The position numbers and the translations under genes were made by a program. 64,000 bases of DNA from Acheta domesticus (lineage: Eukaryota > Arthropoda > Insecta > Orthoptera > Gryllidae), in assembly GCA_031308135.1 (NCBI GenBank), contig JAHLJT010009419.1, forward strand, positions 30,408,869 through 30,472,868. Reading direction: 5' to 3'. A model generated the notes under the pieces. The model did no database searches and had not been told where the DNA came from. It saw nothing but the letters and a program-made list of their open reading frames with translations. This document shows, piece after piece, positions 33,101 through 45,018 of the stretch. Numbering within the stretch: position 1 is the first letter of the stretch; the number at the start of each line of letters is the position of its first letter.

Positions 33101-36100
33101 TCTTCGTTTTCTTCGTCACCGTCGTCTTCGTTTTCTTCGTCACCGTCGTCTTCGTTTTCTTCGTCACCGTCGTCTTCGTTTTCTTCGTCACCGTCGTCTT
33201 CGTTTTCTTCGTCACCGTCGTCTTCGTTTTCTTCGTCACCGTCGTCTTCGTTTTCTTCGTCACCGTCGTCTTCGTTTTCTTCGTCACCGTCGTCTTCGTT
33301 TTCTTCGTCACCGTCGTCTTCGTTTTCTTCGTCACCGTCGTCTTCGTTTTCTTCGTCACCGTCGTCTTCGTTTTCTTCGTCACCGTCGTCTTCGTTTTCT
33401 TCGTCACCGTCGTCTTCGTTTTCTTCGTCACCGTCGTCTTCGTTTTCTTCGTCACCGTCGTCTTCGTTTTCTTCGTCACCGTCGTCTTCGTTTTCTTCGT
33501 CACCGTCGTCTTCGTTTTCTTCGTCACCGTCGTCTTCGTTTTCTTCGTCACCGTCGTCTTCGTTTTCTTCGTCACCGTCGTCTTCGTTTTCTTCGTCACC
33601 GTCGTCTTCGTTTCTTCGTCACCGTCGTCTTCGTTTTCTTCGTCACCGTCGTCTTCGTTTTCTTCGTCACCGTCGTCTTCGTTTTCTTCGTCACCGTCGT
33701 CTTCGTTTTCTTCGTCACCGTCGTCTTCGTTTTCTTCGTCACCGTCGTCTTCGTTTTCTTCGTCACCGTCGTCTTCGTTTCTTCGTCACCGTCGTCTTCG
33801 TTTTCTTCGTCACCGTCGTCTTCGTTTTCTTCGTCACCGTCGTCTTCGTTTTCTTCGTCACCGTCGTCTTCGTTTTCTTCGTCACCGTCGTCTTCGTTTT
33901 CTTCGTCACCGTCGTCTTCGTTTTCTTCGTCACCGTCGTCTTCGTTTTCTTCGTCACCGTCGTCTTCGTTTTCTTCGTCACCGTCGTCTTCGTTTTCTTC
34001 GTCACCGTCGTCTTCGTTTTCTTCGTCACCGTCGTCTTCGTTTTCTTCGTCACCGTCGTCTTCGTTTTCTTCGTCACCGTCGTCTTCGTTTTCTTCGTCA
34101 CCGTCGTCTTCGTTTTCTTCGTCACCGTCGTCTTCGTTTTCTTCGTCACCGTCGTCTTCGTTTTCTTCGTCACCGTCGTCTTCGTTTTCTTCGTCACCGT
34201 CGTCTTCGTTTTCTTCGTCACCGTCGTCTTCGTTTTCTTCGTCACCGTCGTCTTCGTTTTCTTCGTCACCGTCGTCTTCGTTTTCTTCGTCACCGTCGTC
34301 TTCGTTTTCTTCGTCACCGTCGTCTTCGTTTTCTTCGTCACCGTCGTCTTCGTTTTCTTCGTCACCGTCGTCTTCGTTTTCTTCGTCACCGTCGTCTTCG
34401 TTTTCTTCGTCACCGTCGTCTTCGTTTTCTTCGTCACCGTCGTCTTCGTTTTCTTCGTCACCGTCGTCTTCGTTTTCTTCGTCACCGTCGTCTTCGTTTT
34501 CTTCGTCACCGTCGTCTTCGTTTTCTTCGTCACCGTCGTCTTCGTTTTCTTCGTCACCGTCGTCTTCGTTTTCTTCGTCACCGTCGTCTTCGTTTTCTTC
34601 GTCACCGTCGTCTTCGTTTTCTTCGTCACCGTCGTCTTCGTTTTCTTCGTCACCGTCGTCTTCGTTTTCTTCGTCACCGTCGTCTTCGTTTTCTTCGTCA
34701 CCGTCGTCTTCGTTTTCTTCGTCACCGTCGTCTTCGTTTTCTTCGTCACCGTCGTCTTCGTTTTCTTCGTCACCGTCGTCTTCGTTTTCTTCGTCACCGT
34801 CGTCTTCGTTTTCTTCGTCACCGTCGTCTTCGTTTTCTTCGTCACCGTCGTCTTCGTTTTCTTCGTCACCGTCGTCTTCGTTTTCTTCGTCACCGTCGTC
34901 TTCGTTTTCTTCGTCACCGTCGTCTTCGTTTTCTTCGTCACCGTCGTCTTCGTTTTCTTCGTCACCGTCGTCTTCGTTTTCTTCGTCACCGTCGTCTTCG
35001 TTTTCTTCGTCACCGTCGTCTTCGTTTTCTTCGTCACCGTCGTCTTCGTTTTCTTCGTCACCGTCGTCTTCGTTTTCTTCGTCACCGTCGTCTTCGTTTT
35101 CTTCGTCACCGTCGTCTTCGTTTTCTTCGTCACCGTCGTCTTCGTTTTCTTCGTCACCGTCGTCTTCGTTTTCTTCGTCACCGTCGTCTTCGTTTTCTTC
35201 GTCACCGTCGTCTTCGTTTTCTTCGTCACCGTCGTCTTCGTTTTCTTCGTCACCGTCGTCTTCGTTTTCTTCGTCACCGTCGTCTTCGTTTTCTTCGTCA
35301 CCGTCGTCTTCGTTTTCTTCGTCACCGTCGTCTTCGTTTTCTTCGTCACCGTCGTCTTCGTTTTCTTCGTCACCGTCGTCTTCGTTTTCTTCGTCACCGT
35401 CGTCTTCGTTTTCTTCGTCACCGTCGTCTTCGTTTTCTTCGTCACCGTCGTCTTCGTTTTCTTCGTCACCGTCGTCTTCGTTTTCTTCGTCACCGTCGTC
35501 TTCGTTTTCTTCGTCACCGTCGTCTTCGTTTTCTTCGTCACCGTCGTCTTCGTTTTCTTCGTCACCGTCGTCTTCGTTTTCTTCGTCACCGTCGTCTTCG
35601 TTTTCTTCGTCACCGTCGTCTTCGTTTTCTTCGTCACCGTCGTCTTCGTTTTCTTCGTCACCGTCGTCTTCGTTTTCTTCGTCACCGTCGTCTTCGTTTT
35701 CTTCGTCACCGTCGTCTTCGTTTTCTTCGTCACCGTCGTCTTCGTTTTCTTCGTCACCGTCGTCTTCGTTTTCTTCGTCACCGTCGTCTTCGTTTTCTTC
35801 GTCACCGTCGTCTTCGTTTTCTTCGTCACCGTCGTCTTCGTTTTCTTCGTCACCGTCGTCTTCGTTTTCTTCGTCACCGTCGTCTTCGTTTTCTTCGTCA
35901 CCGTCGTCTTCGTTTTCTTCGTCACCGTCGTCTTCGTTTTCTTCGTCACCGTCGTCTTCGTTTTCTTCGTCACCGTCGTCTTCGTTTTCTTCGTCACCGT
36001 CGTCTTCGTTTTCTTCGTCACCGTCGTCTTCGTTTTCTTCGTCACCGTCGTCTTCGTTTTCTTCGTCACCGTCGTCTTCGTTTTCTTCGTCACCGTCGTC

Positions 36101-36985
36101 TTCGTTTTCTTCGTCACCGTCGTCTTCGTTTTCTTCGTCACCGTCGTCTTCGTTTTCTTCGTCACCGTCGTCTTCGTTTTCTTCGTCACCGTCGTCTTCG
36201 TTTTCTTCGTCACCGTCGTCTTCGTTTTCTTCGTCACCGTCGTCTTCGTTTTCTTCGTCACCGTCGTCTTCGTTTTCTTCGTCACCGTCGTCTTCGTTTT
36301 CTTCGTCACCGTCGTCTTCGTTTTCTTCGTCACCGTCGTCTTCGTTTTCTTCGTCACCGTCGTCTTCGTTTTCTTCGTCACCGTCGTCTTCGTTTTCTTC
36401 GTCACCGTCGTCTTCGTTTTCTTCGTCACCGTCGTCTTCGTTTTCTTCGTCACCGTCGTCTTCGTTTTCTTCGTCACCGTCGTCTTCGTTTTCTTCGTCA
36501 CCGTCGTCTTCGTTTTCTTCGTCACCGTCGTCTTCGTTTTCTTCGTCACCGTCGTCTTCTTCTTCGTCACCGTCGTCTTCGTTTTCTTCGTCACCGTCGT
36601 CTTCGTTTTCTTCGTCACCGTCGTCTTCGTTTTCTTCGTCACCGTCGTCTTCGTTTTCTTCGTCACCGTCGTCTTCGTTTTCTTCGTCACCGTCGTCTTC
36701 GTTTTCTTCGTCACCGTCGTCTTCGTTTTCTTCGTCACCGTCGTCTTCGTTTTCTTCGTCACCGTCGTCTTCGTTTTCTTCGTCACCGTCGTCTTCGTTT
36801 TCTTCGTCACCGTCGTCTTCGTTTTCTTCGTCACCGTCGTCTTCGTTTTCTTCGTCACCGTCGTCTTCGTTTTCTTCGTCACGGTCGTCTTCGTTTTCTT
36901 CGTCACCGTCGTCTTCGTTTTCTTCGTCACCGTCGTCTTCGTTTTCTTCGTCACCGTCGTCTTCGTTTTCTTCGTCACCGTCGTC
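30176..36985 (+). repeat. Minisatellite zone 3: homogenised core, about 280 units
   Basis: Units are almost all identical over about 6.8 kb. I see only a few departures: one-base losses near 30,900, 31,283, 33,610 and 33,780, six-base losses near 30,395 and 36,557, and a CACGG for CACCG near 36,883. Such uniformity points to recent expansion or assembler smoothing. The true copy number is uncertain. Confidence 0.85.
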
Positions 36986-39900
36986 TTCGTCTTCGTCACC
37001 GTCGTCTTCGTCTTCTTCGTCACCGTCGTCTTCGTCTTCTTCGTCACAGTGGTCTTCGTCTTCTTCGTCACCGTCGTCTTCGTCTTCTTCGTCACCGTCG
37101 TCTTCGTTTTCTTCGTCACCGTCGTCTTGTTTTCTTCGTCACCGTCATCTTCGTTTTCTTCGTCACCGTGGTCTTCGTTTTCTTCGTCAGCGTCGTCTTC
37201 GTCTTCTTCGTCACCGCCGTTCTCGTTTTCTTCGTCACCGTCGTCTTCGTTTTCTTCGTCACCGTCGTCTTCGTTTTCTTCGTCACCGTCGTCTTCGTTT
37301 CTTCGTCACCGTCGTCTTCGTTTTCTTCGTCACCGTCGTCTGGGTTTTCGTCACCGTCCTCTTCGTCTTCTTCGTCTCCGTCGTCTTTGTCTTCTTCGTC
37401 ACCGTCGTCTTCTTCTTCTTCGTCACCGTCATCTTCGTCTTCTTCGTCACCGTCGTCTTCGTTTTTTCGTCACCGTCGTCTTCGTTTTCTGAGTCACCGT
37501 CGTCTTCGCTTTCTTCGTCACCGTCGTCTTCGTTGATTCGTCACCGTCGTCTTCGTTTTCTTCGTCACCGTCGTCTTCGTTTTCTCCGTCACCGTCGTCT
37601 TCGTTTTCTTCGTCACCGTCGTCTTCGTTTTCTCCGTCCCGTCGTCTTCGTTTTCTTCGTCACCGTCGTCTTCGTTTGATTCGTCACCGTCGTCTTCGTT
37701 TTCTTCGTCACCGTCGTCTTCGTTTTCTTCGTCACCGTCGTCTTCGTTTTCTTGTCACCGTCGTCTTCGTTTTCTTCGTCACCGTCGTCTGGGTTTTCGT
37801 CACCGTCGTCTTCGTCTTCTTCGTCACCGTCGTCTTCGTCTTCTTCGTCACCGTCGTTTTCGTCGTCTTCGTCTTCTTCCTCACCGTCGTCTTCGTCTTC
37901 TTCCTCACCGTCGTCTTCGTCTTCTTCGTCACCGTCGTCTTCGTTTCCTTCGTCACCGTCGTCTTCGTTTTCTTCGTCACCGTCGTCCTCGTTTTCTTCG
38001 TCACCGTCGTCTTCGTTTTCTTCGTCTCCGTCGTCTTGGTTTTCTTCGTCACCGTCGTCTTCGTTTTCTTCGTCACCGTGGTCTTCGTTTTCTTCGTCAG
38101 CGTCGTCTTCGTCTTCTTCGTCACCGCCGTTCTCGTTTTCTTCGTCACCGTCGTCTTCGTTTTCTTCGTCACCGTCGTCTTCGTATTCTTCGTCACCGTC
38201 GTCTTCATTTTCTTCGTCACCGTCGTCTTCGTTTTCTTCGTCACCGTCGTCTTCGTTTTCTTCGTCACCGTCGTCTGGGTTGTCGCCACCGTCCTCTTCG
38301 TCTTCTTCGTCTCCGTCGTCTTTGTCTTCTTCGTCACCGTCGTCTTCTTCTTCGTCACCGTCATCTTCGTCTTCTTCGTCACCGTCGTCTTCGTTTTTTC
38401 GTCACCGTCGTCTTCGTTTTCTGAGTCACCGTCGTCTTCGCTTTCTTCGTCACCGTCGTCTTCGCTTTATTCGTCACCGTCGTCTTCGTTTTCTTCGTCA
38501 CCGTCGTCTTCGTTTTCTCCGTCACCGTCATCTTCGTTTTCTTCGTCACCGTCGTCTTCGTTTGATTCGTCACCGTCGTCTTCGTTTTCTTCGTCACCGT
38601 CGTCTTCGTTTTCTTCGTCACCGTCGTCTTCGTTTTCTTCGTCAGCGTCGTCTTCGTTTTCTTCGTCACCGTCGTCACCGTCGTCTTCGTTTTCTTCGTT
38701 ACCGTCGTCTTCGTCTTCTTCGTCACCGTCATCTTCGTCTTCTTCGTCACCGTCGTCTTCGTCTGCTTCTTCACCGTCGTCTTCGTTTTCTTCGTCACCG
38801 TCGTCTTCGTTTTTTCTTCGTCACCGTCGTCTTCGTCTTCTTCGTCACCGTCGTCTTCGTCTTCTTCGTCACCGTCGTCCTCGTTTTCTTCGTCACCGTC
38901 GTCTTCGTTTTGATTCGTCACCGTCGTCTTGGTTTTCTTCGTCACCGTCGTCTTCGTTTTCTTCGTCACCGTGGTCTTCGTCTTCTTCGTCTTCTTCGTC
39001 ACCGTCGTCTTCGTCTTCTTCGTCACCGTCGTCCTCGTTTTCTTCGTCACCGTCGTCTTCGTTTTGATTCGTCACCGTCGTCTTGGTTTTCTTCGTCACC
39101 GTCGTCTTCGTTTTCTTCGTCACCGTGGTCTTCGTCTTCTTCGTCTTCTTCGTCACCGTCGTCTTCGTCTTCTTCGTCACCGTCGTCTTCGTCTTCTTCG
39201 TCACCGTCGTCCTCGTTTCTTCGTCACCGTCGTCTTCGTTTTCTTCGTCACCGTGGTCTTCGTTTTCTTCGTCAGCGTCGTCTTCGTTTTCTTCGTCACC
39301 GTCGTCTTCGTTTTCTTCGTCACCGTCGTCTTCGTCTTCTTCGTCACCGTCGTCTTCTTTTTCTTCGACACCGTCGTCTTCGTTTTCTTCGTCACCGTCG
39401 TCTTCGTTTTCTTCGTCACCGTCGTCTTCGTTTTCTTCGTCACGGTCGTCTTCGTTTTCTTCGTCACCGTCGTCTTCGTTTTCTTCGTCACCGTCGTCCT
39501 CGTTTTCTTCGTCACCGTCGTCTTCGTTATGATTCGTCACCGTCGTCTTGGTTTTCTTCGTCACCGTCGTCTTCGTTTTCTTCGTCACCGTGGTCTTCGT
39601 CTTCTTCGTCTTCTTCGTCACCGTCGTCTTCGTCTTCTTCGTCACCGTCGTCTTCGTCTTCTTCGTCACCGTCGTCCTCGTTTTCTTCGTCACCGTCGTC
39701 TTCGTTTTCTTCGTCACCGTGGTCTTCGTTTTCTTCGTCAGCGTCGTCTTCGTTTTCTTCGTCACCGTCGTCTTCGTTTTCTTCGTCACCGTCGTCTTCG
39801 TCTTCTTCGTCACCGTCGTCTTCTTTTCTTCGACACCGTCGTCTTCGTTTTCTTCGTCACCGTCGTCTTCGTTTTCTTCGTCACCGTCGTCTTCGTTTTC

Positions 39901-42900
39901 TTCGTCACGGTCGTCTTCGTTTCTTCGTCACCGTCGTCTTCGTTTTCTTCGTCACCGTCGTCTTCGTTTTCTTCGTCACCGTCGTCTTGGTTTTCTTCGT
40001 CACCGTCATCTTCGTTTTCTTCGTCACCGTGGTCTTCGTTTTCTTCGTCAGCGTCGTCTTCGTCTTCTTCGTCACCGCTGTTCTCGTTTTCTTCGTCACC
40101 GTCGTCTTCGTTTTCTTCGTCACCGTCGTCTTCGTTTTCTTCGTCACCGTCGTCTTCGTTTTCTTCGTCACCGTCGTCTTCGTTTTCTTCGTCACCGTCG
40201 TCTGGGTTTTCGTCACCGTCCTCTTCGTCTTCTTCGTCTCCGTCGTCTTTGTCTTCTTCGTCACCGTCGTCTTCTTCTTCTTCGTCACCGTCATCTTCGT
40301 CTTCTTCGTCACCGTCGTCTTCGTTTTTTCGTCACCGTCGTCTTCGTTTTCTGAGTCACCGTCGTCTTCGCTTTCTTCGTCACCGTCGTCTTCGTTTGAT
40401 TCGTCACCGTCGTCTTCGTTTTCTTCGTCACCGTCGTCTTCGTTTTCTCCGTCACCGTCGTCTTCGTTTTCTTCGTCACCGTCGTCTTCGTTTTCTCCGT
40501 CACCGTCGTCTTCGTTTTCTTCGTCACCGTCGTCTTCGTTTGATTCGTCACCGTCGTCTTCGTTTTCTTCGTCACCGTCGTCTTCGTTTTCTTCGTCACC
40601 GTCGTCTTCGTTTTCTTTGTCACCGTCGTCTTCGTTTTCTTCGTCACCGTCGTCTGGGTTTTCGTCACCGTCGTCTTCGTCTTCTTCGTCACCGTCGTCT
40701 TCGTCTTCTTCGTCACCGTCGTTTTCGTCGTCTTCGTCTTCTTCCTCACCGTCGTCTTCGTCTTCTTCCTCACCGTCGTCTTCGTCTTCTTCGTCACCGT
40801 CGTCTTCGTTTCCTTCGTCACCGTCGTCTTCGTTTTCTTCGTCACCGTCGTCCTCGTTTTCTTCGTCACCGTCGTCTTCGTTTTCTTCGTCTCCGTCGTC
40901 TTGGTTTTCTTCGTCACCGTCGTCTTCGTTTTCTTCGTCACCGTGGTCTTCGTTTTCTTCGTCAGCGTCGTCTTCGTCTTCTTCGTCACCGCCGTTCTCG
41001 TTTTCTTCGTCACCGTCGTCTTCGTTTTCTTCGTCACCGTCGTCTTCGTATTCTTCGTCACCGTCGTCTTCATTTTCTTCGTCACCGTCGTCTTCGTTTT
41101 CTTCGTCACCGTCGTCTTCGTTTTCTTCGTCACCGTCGTCTGGGTTGTCGCCACCGTCCTCTTCGTCTTCTTCGTCTCCGTCGTCTTTGTCTTCTTCGTC
41201 ACCGTCGTCTTCTTCTTCGTCACCGTCATCTTCGTCTTCTTCGTCACCGTCGTCTTCGTTTTTTCGTCACCGTCGTCTTCGTTTTCTGAGTCACCGTCGT
41301 CTTCGCTTTCTTCGTCACCGTCGTCTTCGCTTTATTCGTCACCGTCGTCTTCGTTTTCTTCGTCACCGTCGTCTTCGTTTTCTCCGTCACCGTCATCTTC
41401 GTTTTCTTCGTCACCGTCGTCTTCGTTTGATTCGTCACCGTCGTCTTCGTTTTCTTCGTCACCGTCGTCTTCGTTTTCTTCGTCACCGTCGTCTTCGTTT
41501 TCTTCGTCAGCGTCGTCTTCGTTTTCTTCGTCACCGTCGTCACCGTCGTCTTCGTTTTCTTCGTTACCGTCGTCTTCGTCTTCTTCGTCACCGTCATCTT
41601 CGTCTTCTTCGTCACCGTCGTCTTCGTCTGCTTCTTCACCGTCGTCTTCGTTTTCTTCGTCACCGTCGTCTTCGTTTTTTCTTCGTCACCGTCGTCTTCG
41701 TCTTCTTCGTCACCGTCGTCTTCGTCTTCTTCGTCACCGTCGTCCTCGTTTTCTTCGTCACCGTCGTCTTCGTTTTGATTCGTCACCGTCGTCTTGGTTT
41801 TCTTCGTCACCGTCGTCTTCGTTTTCTTCGTCACCGTGGTCTTCGTCTTCTTCGTCTTCTTCGTCACCGTCGTCTTCGTCTTCTTCGTCACCGTCGTCCT
41901 CGTTTTCTTCGTCACCGTCGTCTTCGTTTTGATTCGTCACCGTCGTCTTGGTTTTCTTCGTCACCGTCGTCTTCGTTTTCTTCGTCACCGTGGTCTTCGT
42001 CTTCTTCGTCTTCTTCGTCACCGTCGTCTTCGTCTTCTTCGTCACCGTCGTCTTCGTCTTCTTCGTCACCGTCGTCCTCGTTTTCTTCGTCACCGTCGTC
42101 TTCGTTTTCTTCGTCACCGTGGTCTTCGTTTTCTTCGTCAGCGTCGTCTTCGTTTTCTTCGTCACCGTCGTCTTCGTTTTCTTCGTCACCGTCGTCTTCG
42201 TCTTCTTCGTCACCGTCGTCTTCTTTTTCTTCGACACCGTCGTCTTCGTTTTCTTCGTCACCGTCGTCTTCGTTTCTTCGTCACCGTCGTCTTCGTTTTC
42301 TTCGTCACGGTCGTCTTCGTTTTCTTCGTCACCGTCGTCTTCGTTTTCTTCGTCACCGTCGTCCTCGTTTTCTTCGTCACCGTCGTCTTCGTTATGATTC
42401 GTCACCGTCGTCTTGGTTTTCTTCGTCACCGTCGTCTTCGTTTTCTTCGTCACCGTGGTCTTCGTCTTCTTCGTCACCGTCGTCTTCGTCTTCTTCGTCA
42501 CCGTCGTCTTCGTCTTCTTCGTCACCGTCGTCCTCGTTTTCTTCGTCACCGTCGTCTTCGTTTTCTTCGTCACCGTGGTCTTCGTTTTCTTCGTCAGCGT
42601 CGTCTTCGTTTTCTTCGTCACCGTCGTCTTCGTTTTCTTCGTCACCGTCGTCTTCGTCTTCTTCGTCACCGTCGTCTTCTTTTTCTTCGACACCGTCGTC
42701 TTCGTTTTCTTCGTCACCGTCGTCTTCGTTTTCTTCGTCACCGTCGTCTTCGTTTTCTTCGTCACGGTCGTCTTCGTTTTCTTCGTCACCGTCGTCTTCG
42801 TTTTCTTCGTCACCGTCGTCTTCGTTTTCTTCGTCACCGTCGTCTTCGTTTTCTTCGTCACCGTCGTCTTCGTCTTCGTCACCGTCGTCTTCGTCTTCTT

Positions 42901-45018
42901 CGTCACCGTCGTCTTCGTCTTCTTCGTCACAGTGGTCTTCGTCTTCTTCGTCACCGTCGTCTTCGTCTTCTTCGTCACCGTCGTCTTCGTTTTCTTCGTC
43001 ACCGTCGTCTTGGTTTTCTTCGTCACCGTCGTCTTCGTTTTCTTCGTCACCGTGGTCTTCGTTTTCTTCGTCAGCGTCGTCTTCGTCTTCTTCGTCACCG
43101 CCGTTCTCGTTTTCTTCGTCACCGTCGTCTTCGTTTTCTTCGTCACCGTCGTCTTCGTTTTCTTCGTCACCGTCGTCTTCGTTTTCTTCGTCACCGTCGT
43201 CTTCGTTTTCTTCGTCACCGTCGTCTGGGTTTTCGTCACCGTCCTCTTCGTCTTCTTCGTCTCCGTCGTCTTTGTCTTCTTCGTCACCGTCGTCTTCTTC
43301 TTCTTCGTCACCGTCATCTTCGTCTTCTTCGTCACCGTCGTCTTCGTTTTTTCGTCACCGTCGTCTTCGTTTTCTGAGTCACCGTCGTCTTCGCTTTCTT
43401 CGTCACCGTCGTCTTCGTTTGATTCGTCACCGTCGTCTTCGTTTTCTTCGTCACCGTCGTCTTCGTTTTCTCCGTCACCGTCGTCTTCGTTTTCTTCGTC
43501 ACCGTCGTCTTCGTTTTCTCCGTCACCGTCGTCTTCATTTTCTTCGTCACCGTCGTCTTCGTTTGATTCGTCACCGTCGTCTTCGTTTTCTTCGTCACCG
43601 TCGTCTTCGTTTTCTTCGTCACCGTCGTCTTCGTTTTCTTTGTCACCGTCGTCTTCGTTTTCTTCGTCACCGTCGTCTGGGTTTTCGTCACCGTCGTCTT
43701 CGTCTTCTTCGTCACCGTCGTCTTCGTCTTCTTCGTCACCGTCGTTTTCGTCGTCTTCGTCTTCTTCCTCACCGTCGTCTTCGTCTTCTTCCTCACCGTC
43801 GTCTTCGTCTTCTTCGTCACCGTCGTCTTCGTTTCCTTCGTCACCGTCGTCTTCGTTTTCTTCGTCACCGTCGTCCTCGTTTTCTTCGTCACCGTCGTCT
43901 TCGTTTTCTTCGTCTCCGTCGTCTTGGTTTTCTTCGTCACCGTCGTCTTCGTTTTCTTCGTCACCGTGGTCTTCGTTTTCTTCGTCAGCGTCGTCTTCGT
44001 CTTCTTCGTCACCGCCGTTCTCGTTTTCTTCGTCACCGTCGTCTTCGTTTTCTTCGTCACCGTCGTCTTCGTATTCTTCGTCACCGTCGTCTTCATTTTC
44101 TTCGTCACCGTCGTCTTCGTTTTCTTCGTCACCGTCGTCTTCGTTTTCTTCGTCACCGTCGTCTGGGTTGTCGCCACCGTCCTCTTCGTCTTCTTCGTCT
44201 CCGTCGTCTTTGTCTTCTTCGTCACCGTCGTCTTCTTCTTCGTCACCGTCGTCTTCGTTTTCTTCGTCACCGTCGTCTTCGTTTTTTCGTCACCGTCGTC
44301 TTCGTTTTCTGAGTCACCGTCGTCTTCGCTTTCTTCGTCACCGTCGTCTTCGTTTTATTCGTCACCGTCGTCTTCGTTTTCTTCGTCACCGTCGTCTTCG
44401 TTTTCTCCGTCACCGTCATCTTCGTTTTCTTCGTCACCGTCGTCTTCGTTTGATTCGTCACCGTCGTCTTCGTTTTCTTCGTCACCGTCGTCTTCGTTTT
44501 CTTCGTCACCGTCGTCTTCGTTTTCTTTGTCACCGTCGTCTTCGTTTTCTTCGTCACCGTCGTCTTCGTTTTCTTCGTCACCATACTTTCCTATTGGGTC
44601 GTTAACGACCCAGTGGGACAGTTTCTTTCAAGAAATAAGGTCTTTGTCTTCTTCGTCACCGTCGTCTTCGTTTTCTTCGTCACCGTCGTCTTCGTTTTCT
44701 TCGTCACCGTCGTCTGGGTTTTCGTCACTGTCGTCTTCGTCTTCTTCGTCACCGTCGTCTTCGTTTTCTTCGTCACCGTCGTCTTCGTCTTCTTCCTCAC
44801 CGTCGTCTTCGTCTTCTTCCTCACCGTCGTCTTCGTCTTCTTCCTCACCGTCGTCTTCGTTTTCTTCGTCACCGTCGTCTTCGTCTTCTTCGTCACCGTC
44901 GTCTTCGTTTTCTTCGTCACCGTCGTCTTCGTTTTCTTCGTCACCGTCGTCTTCGTTTTCTCCGTCACCGTCGTCTTCGTTTTCTTCGTCACCTCCGTTT
45001 TCGTCTTCTTCGTCTTTT
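36986..45018 (+). repeat. Minisatellite zone 4: higher-order repeat of about 2.87 kb
   Basis: Variant units recur in the same order. The GTCTGGGTTTTCG marker occurs near 37,340, 37,790, 40,200, 40,650, 43,225, 43,677 and 44,711, with GTCTGGGTTGTCGCC near 38,273, 41,141 and 44,161. Long stretches repeat with an offset of 2,865 bp (for example 38,379-39,050 and 41,244-41,915), then about 3,023 bp. Two and a half super-units are present. The longer second interval holds extra 24-bp units. Confidence 0.85.
44582..44641 (-). repeat. 60-bp patch of the palindromic-box satellite inside the minisatellite
   Basis: The patch contains CTATTGGGTCGTTAACGACC and TTTCTTTCAAGAAATAAGG. By eye it is identical to 48,125-48,184 in the right satellite block. 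The edges share short homology with the minisatellite (CACC on the left, TCTTTG or CCTTTT on the right). Its orientation matches the adjacent right block. Confidence 0.9.

Larger units (their letters stand above)
24395..45018 (+). repeat. 24-bp minisatellite array, about 20.6 kb
   Basis: Head-to-tail repeats of a 24-bp unit whose core is CACCGTCGTCTTCGTT followed by a TTCTTCGT segment. Because 24 is divisible by three and the unit lacks stops in five of six frames, the array yields giant open frames on both strands: serine/proline, phenylalanine/valine or leucine/arginine repeats on +, and KKTKTTVT or acidic DEENEDDG repeats on -. None should be taken as a gene. Four zones with different homogeneity are listed separately. 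It lies wholly inside the piggyBac-like element. Confidence 0.95.

Noticed and set aside
30176..36985. CRISPR-like array
   Set aside because: Units are directly contiguous 24-bp repeats with no unique spacers, and the context is eukaryotic.
24262..44605. Very long open frames of up to 3,369 codons on both strands
   Set aside because: They are produced by a stop-free 24-bp unit read in five of six frames. Overlapping giant frames on both strands with only repeat-encoded residues are not evidence of genes.
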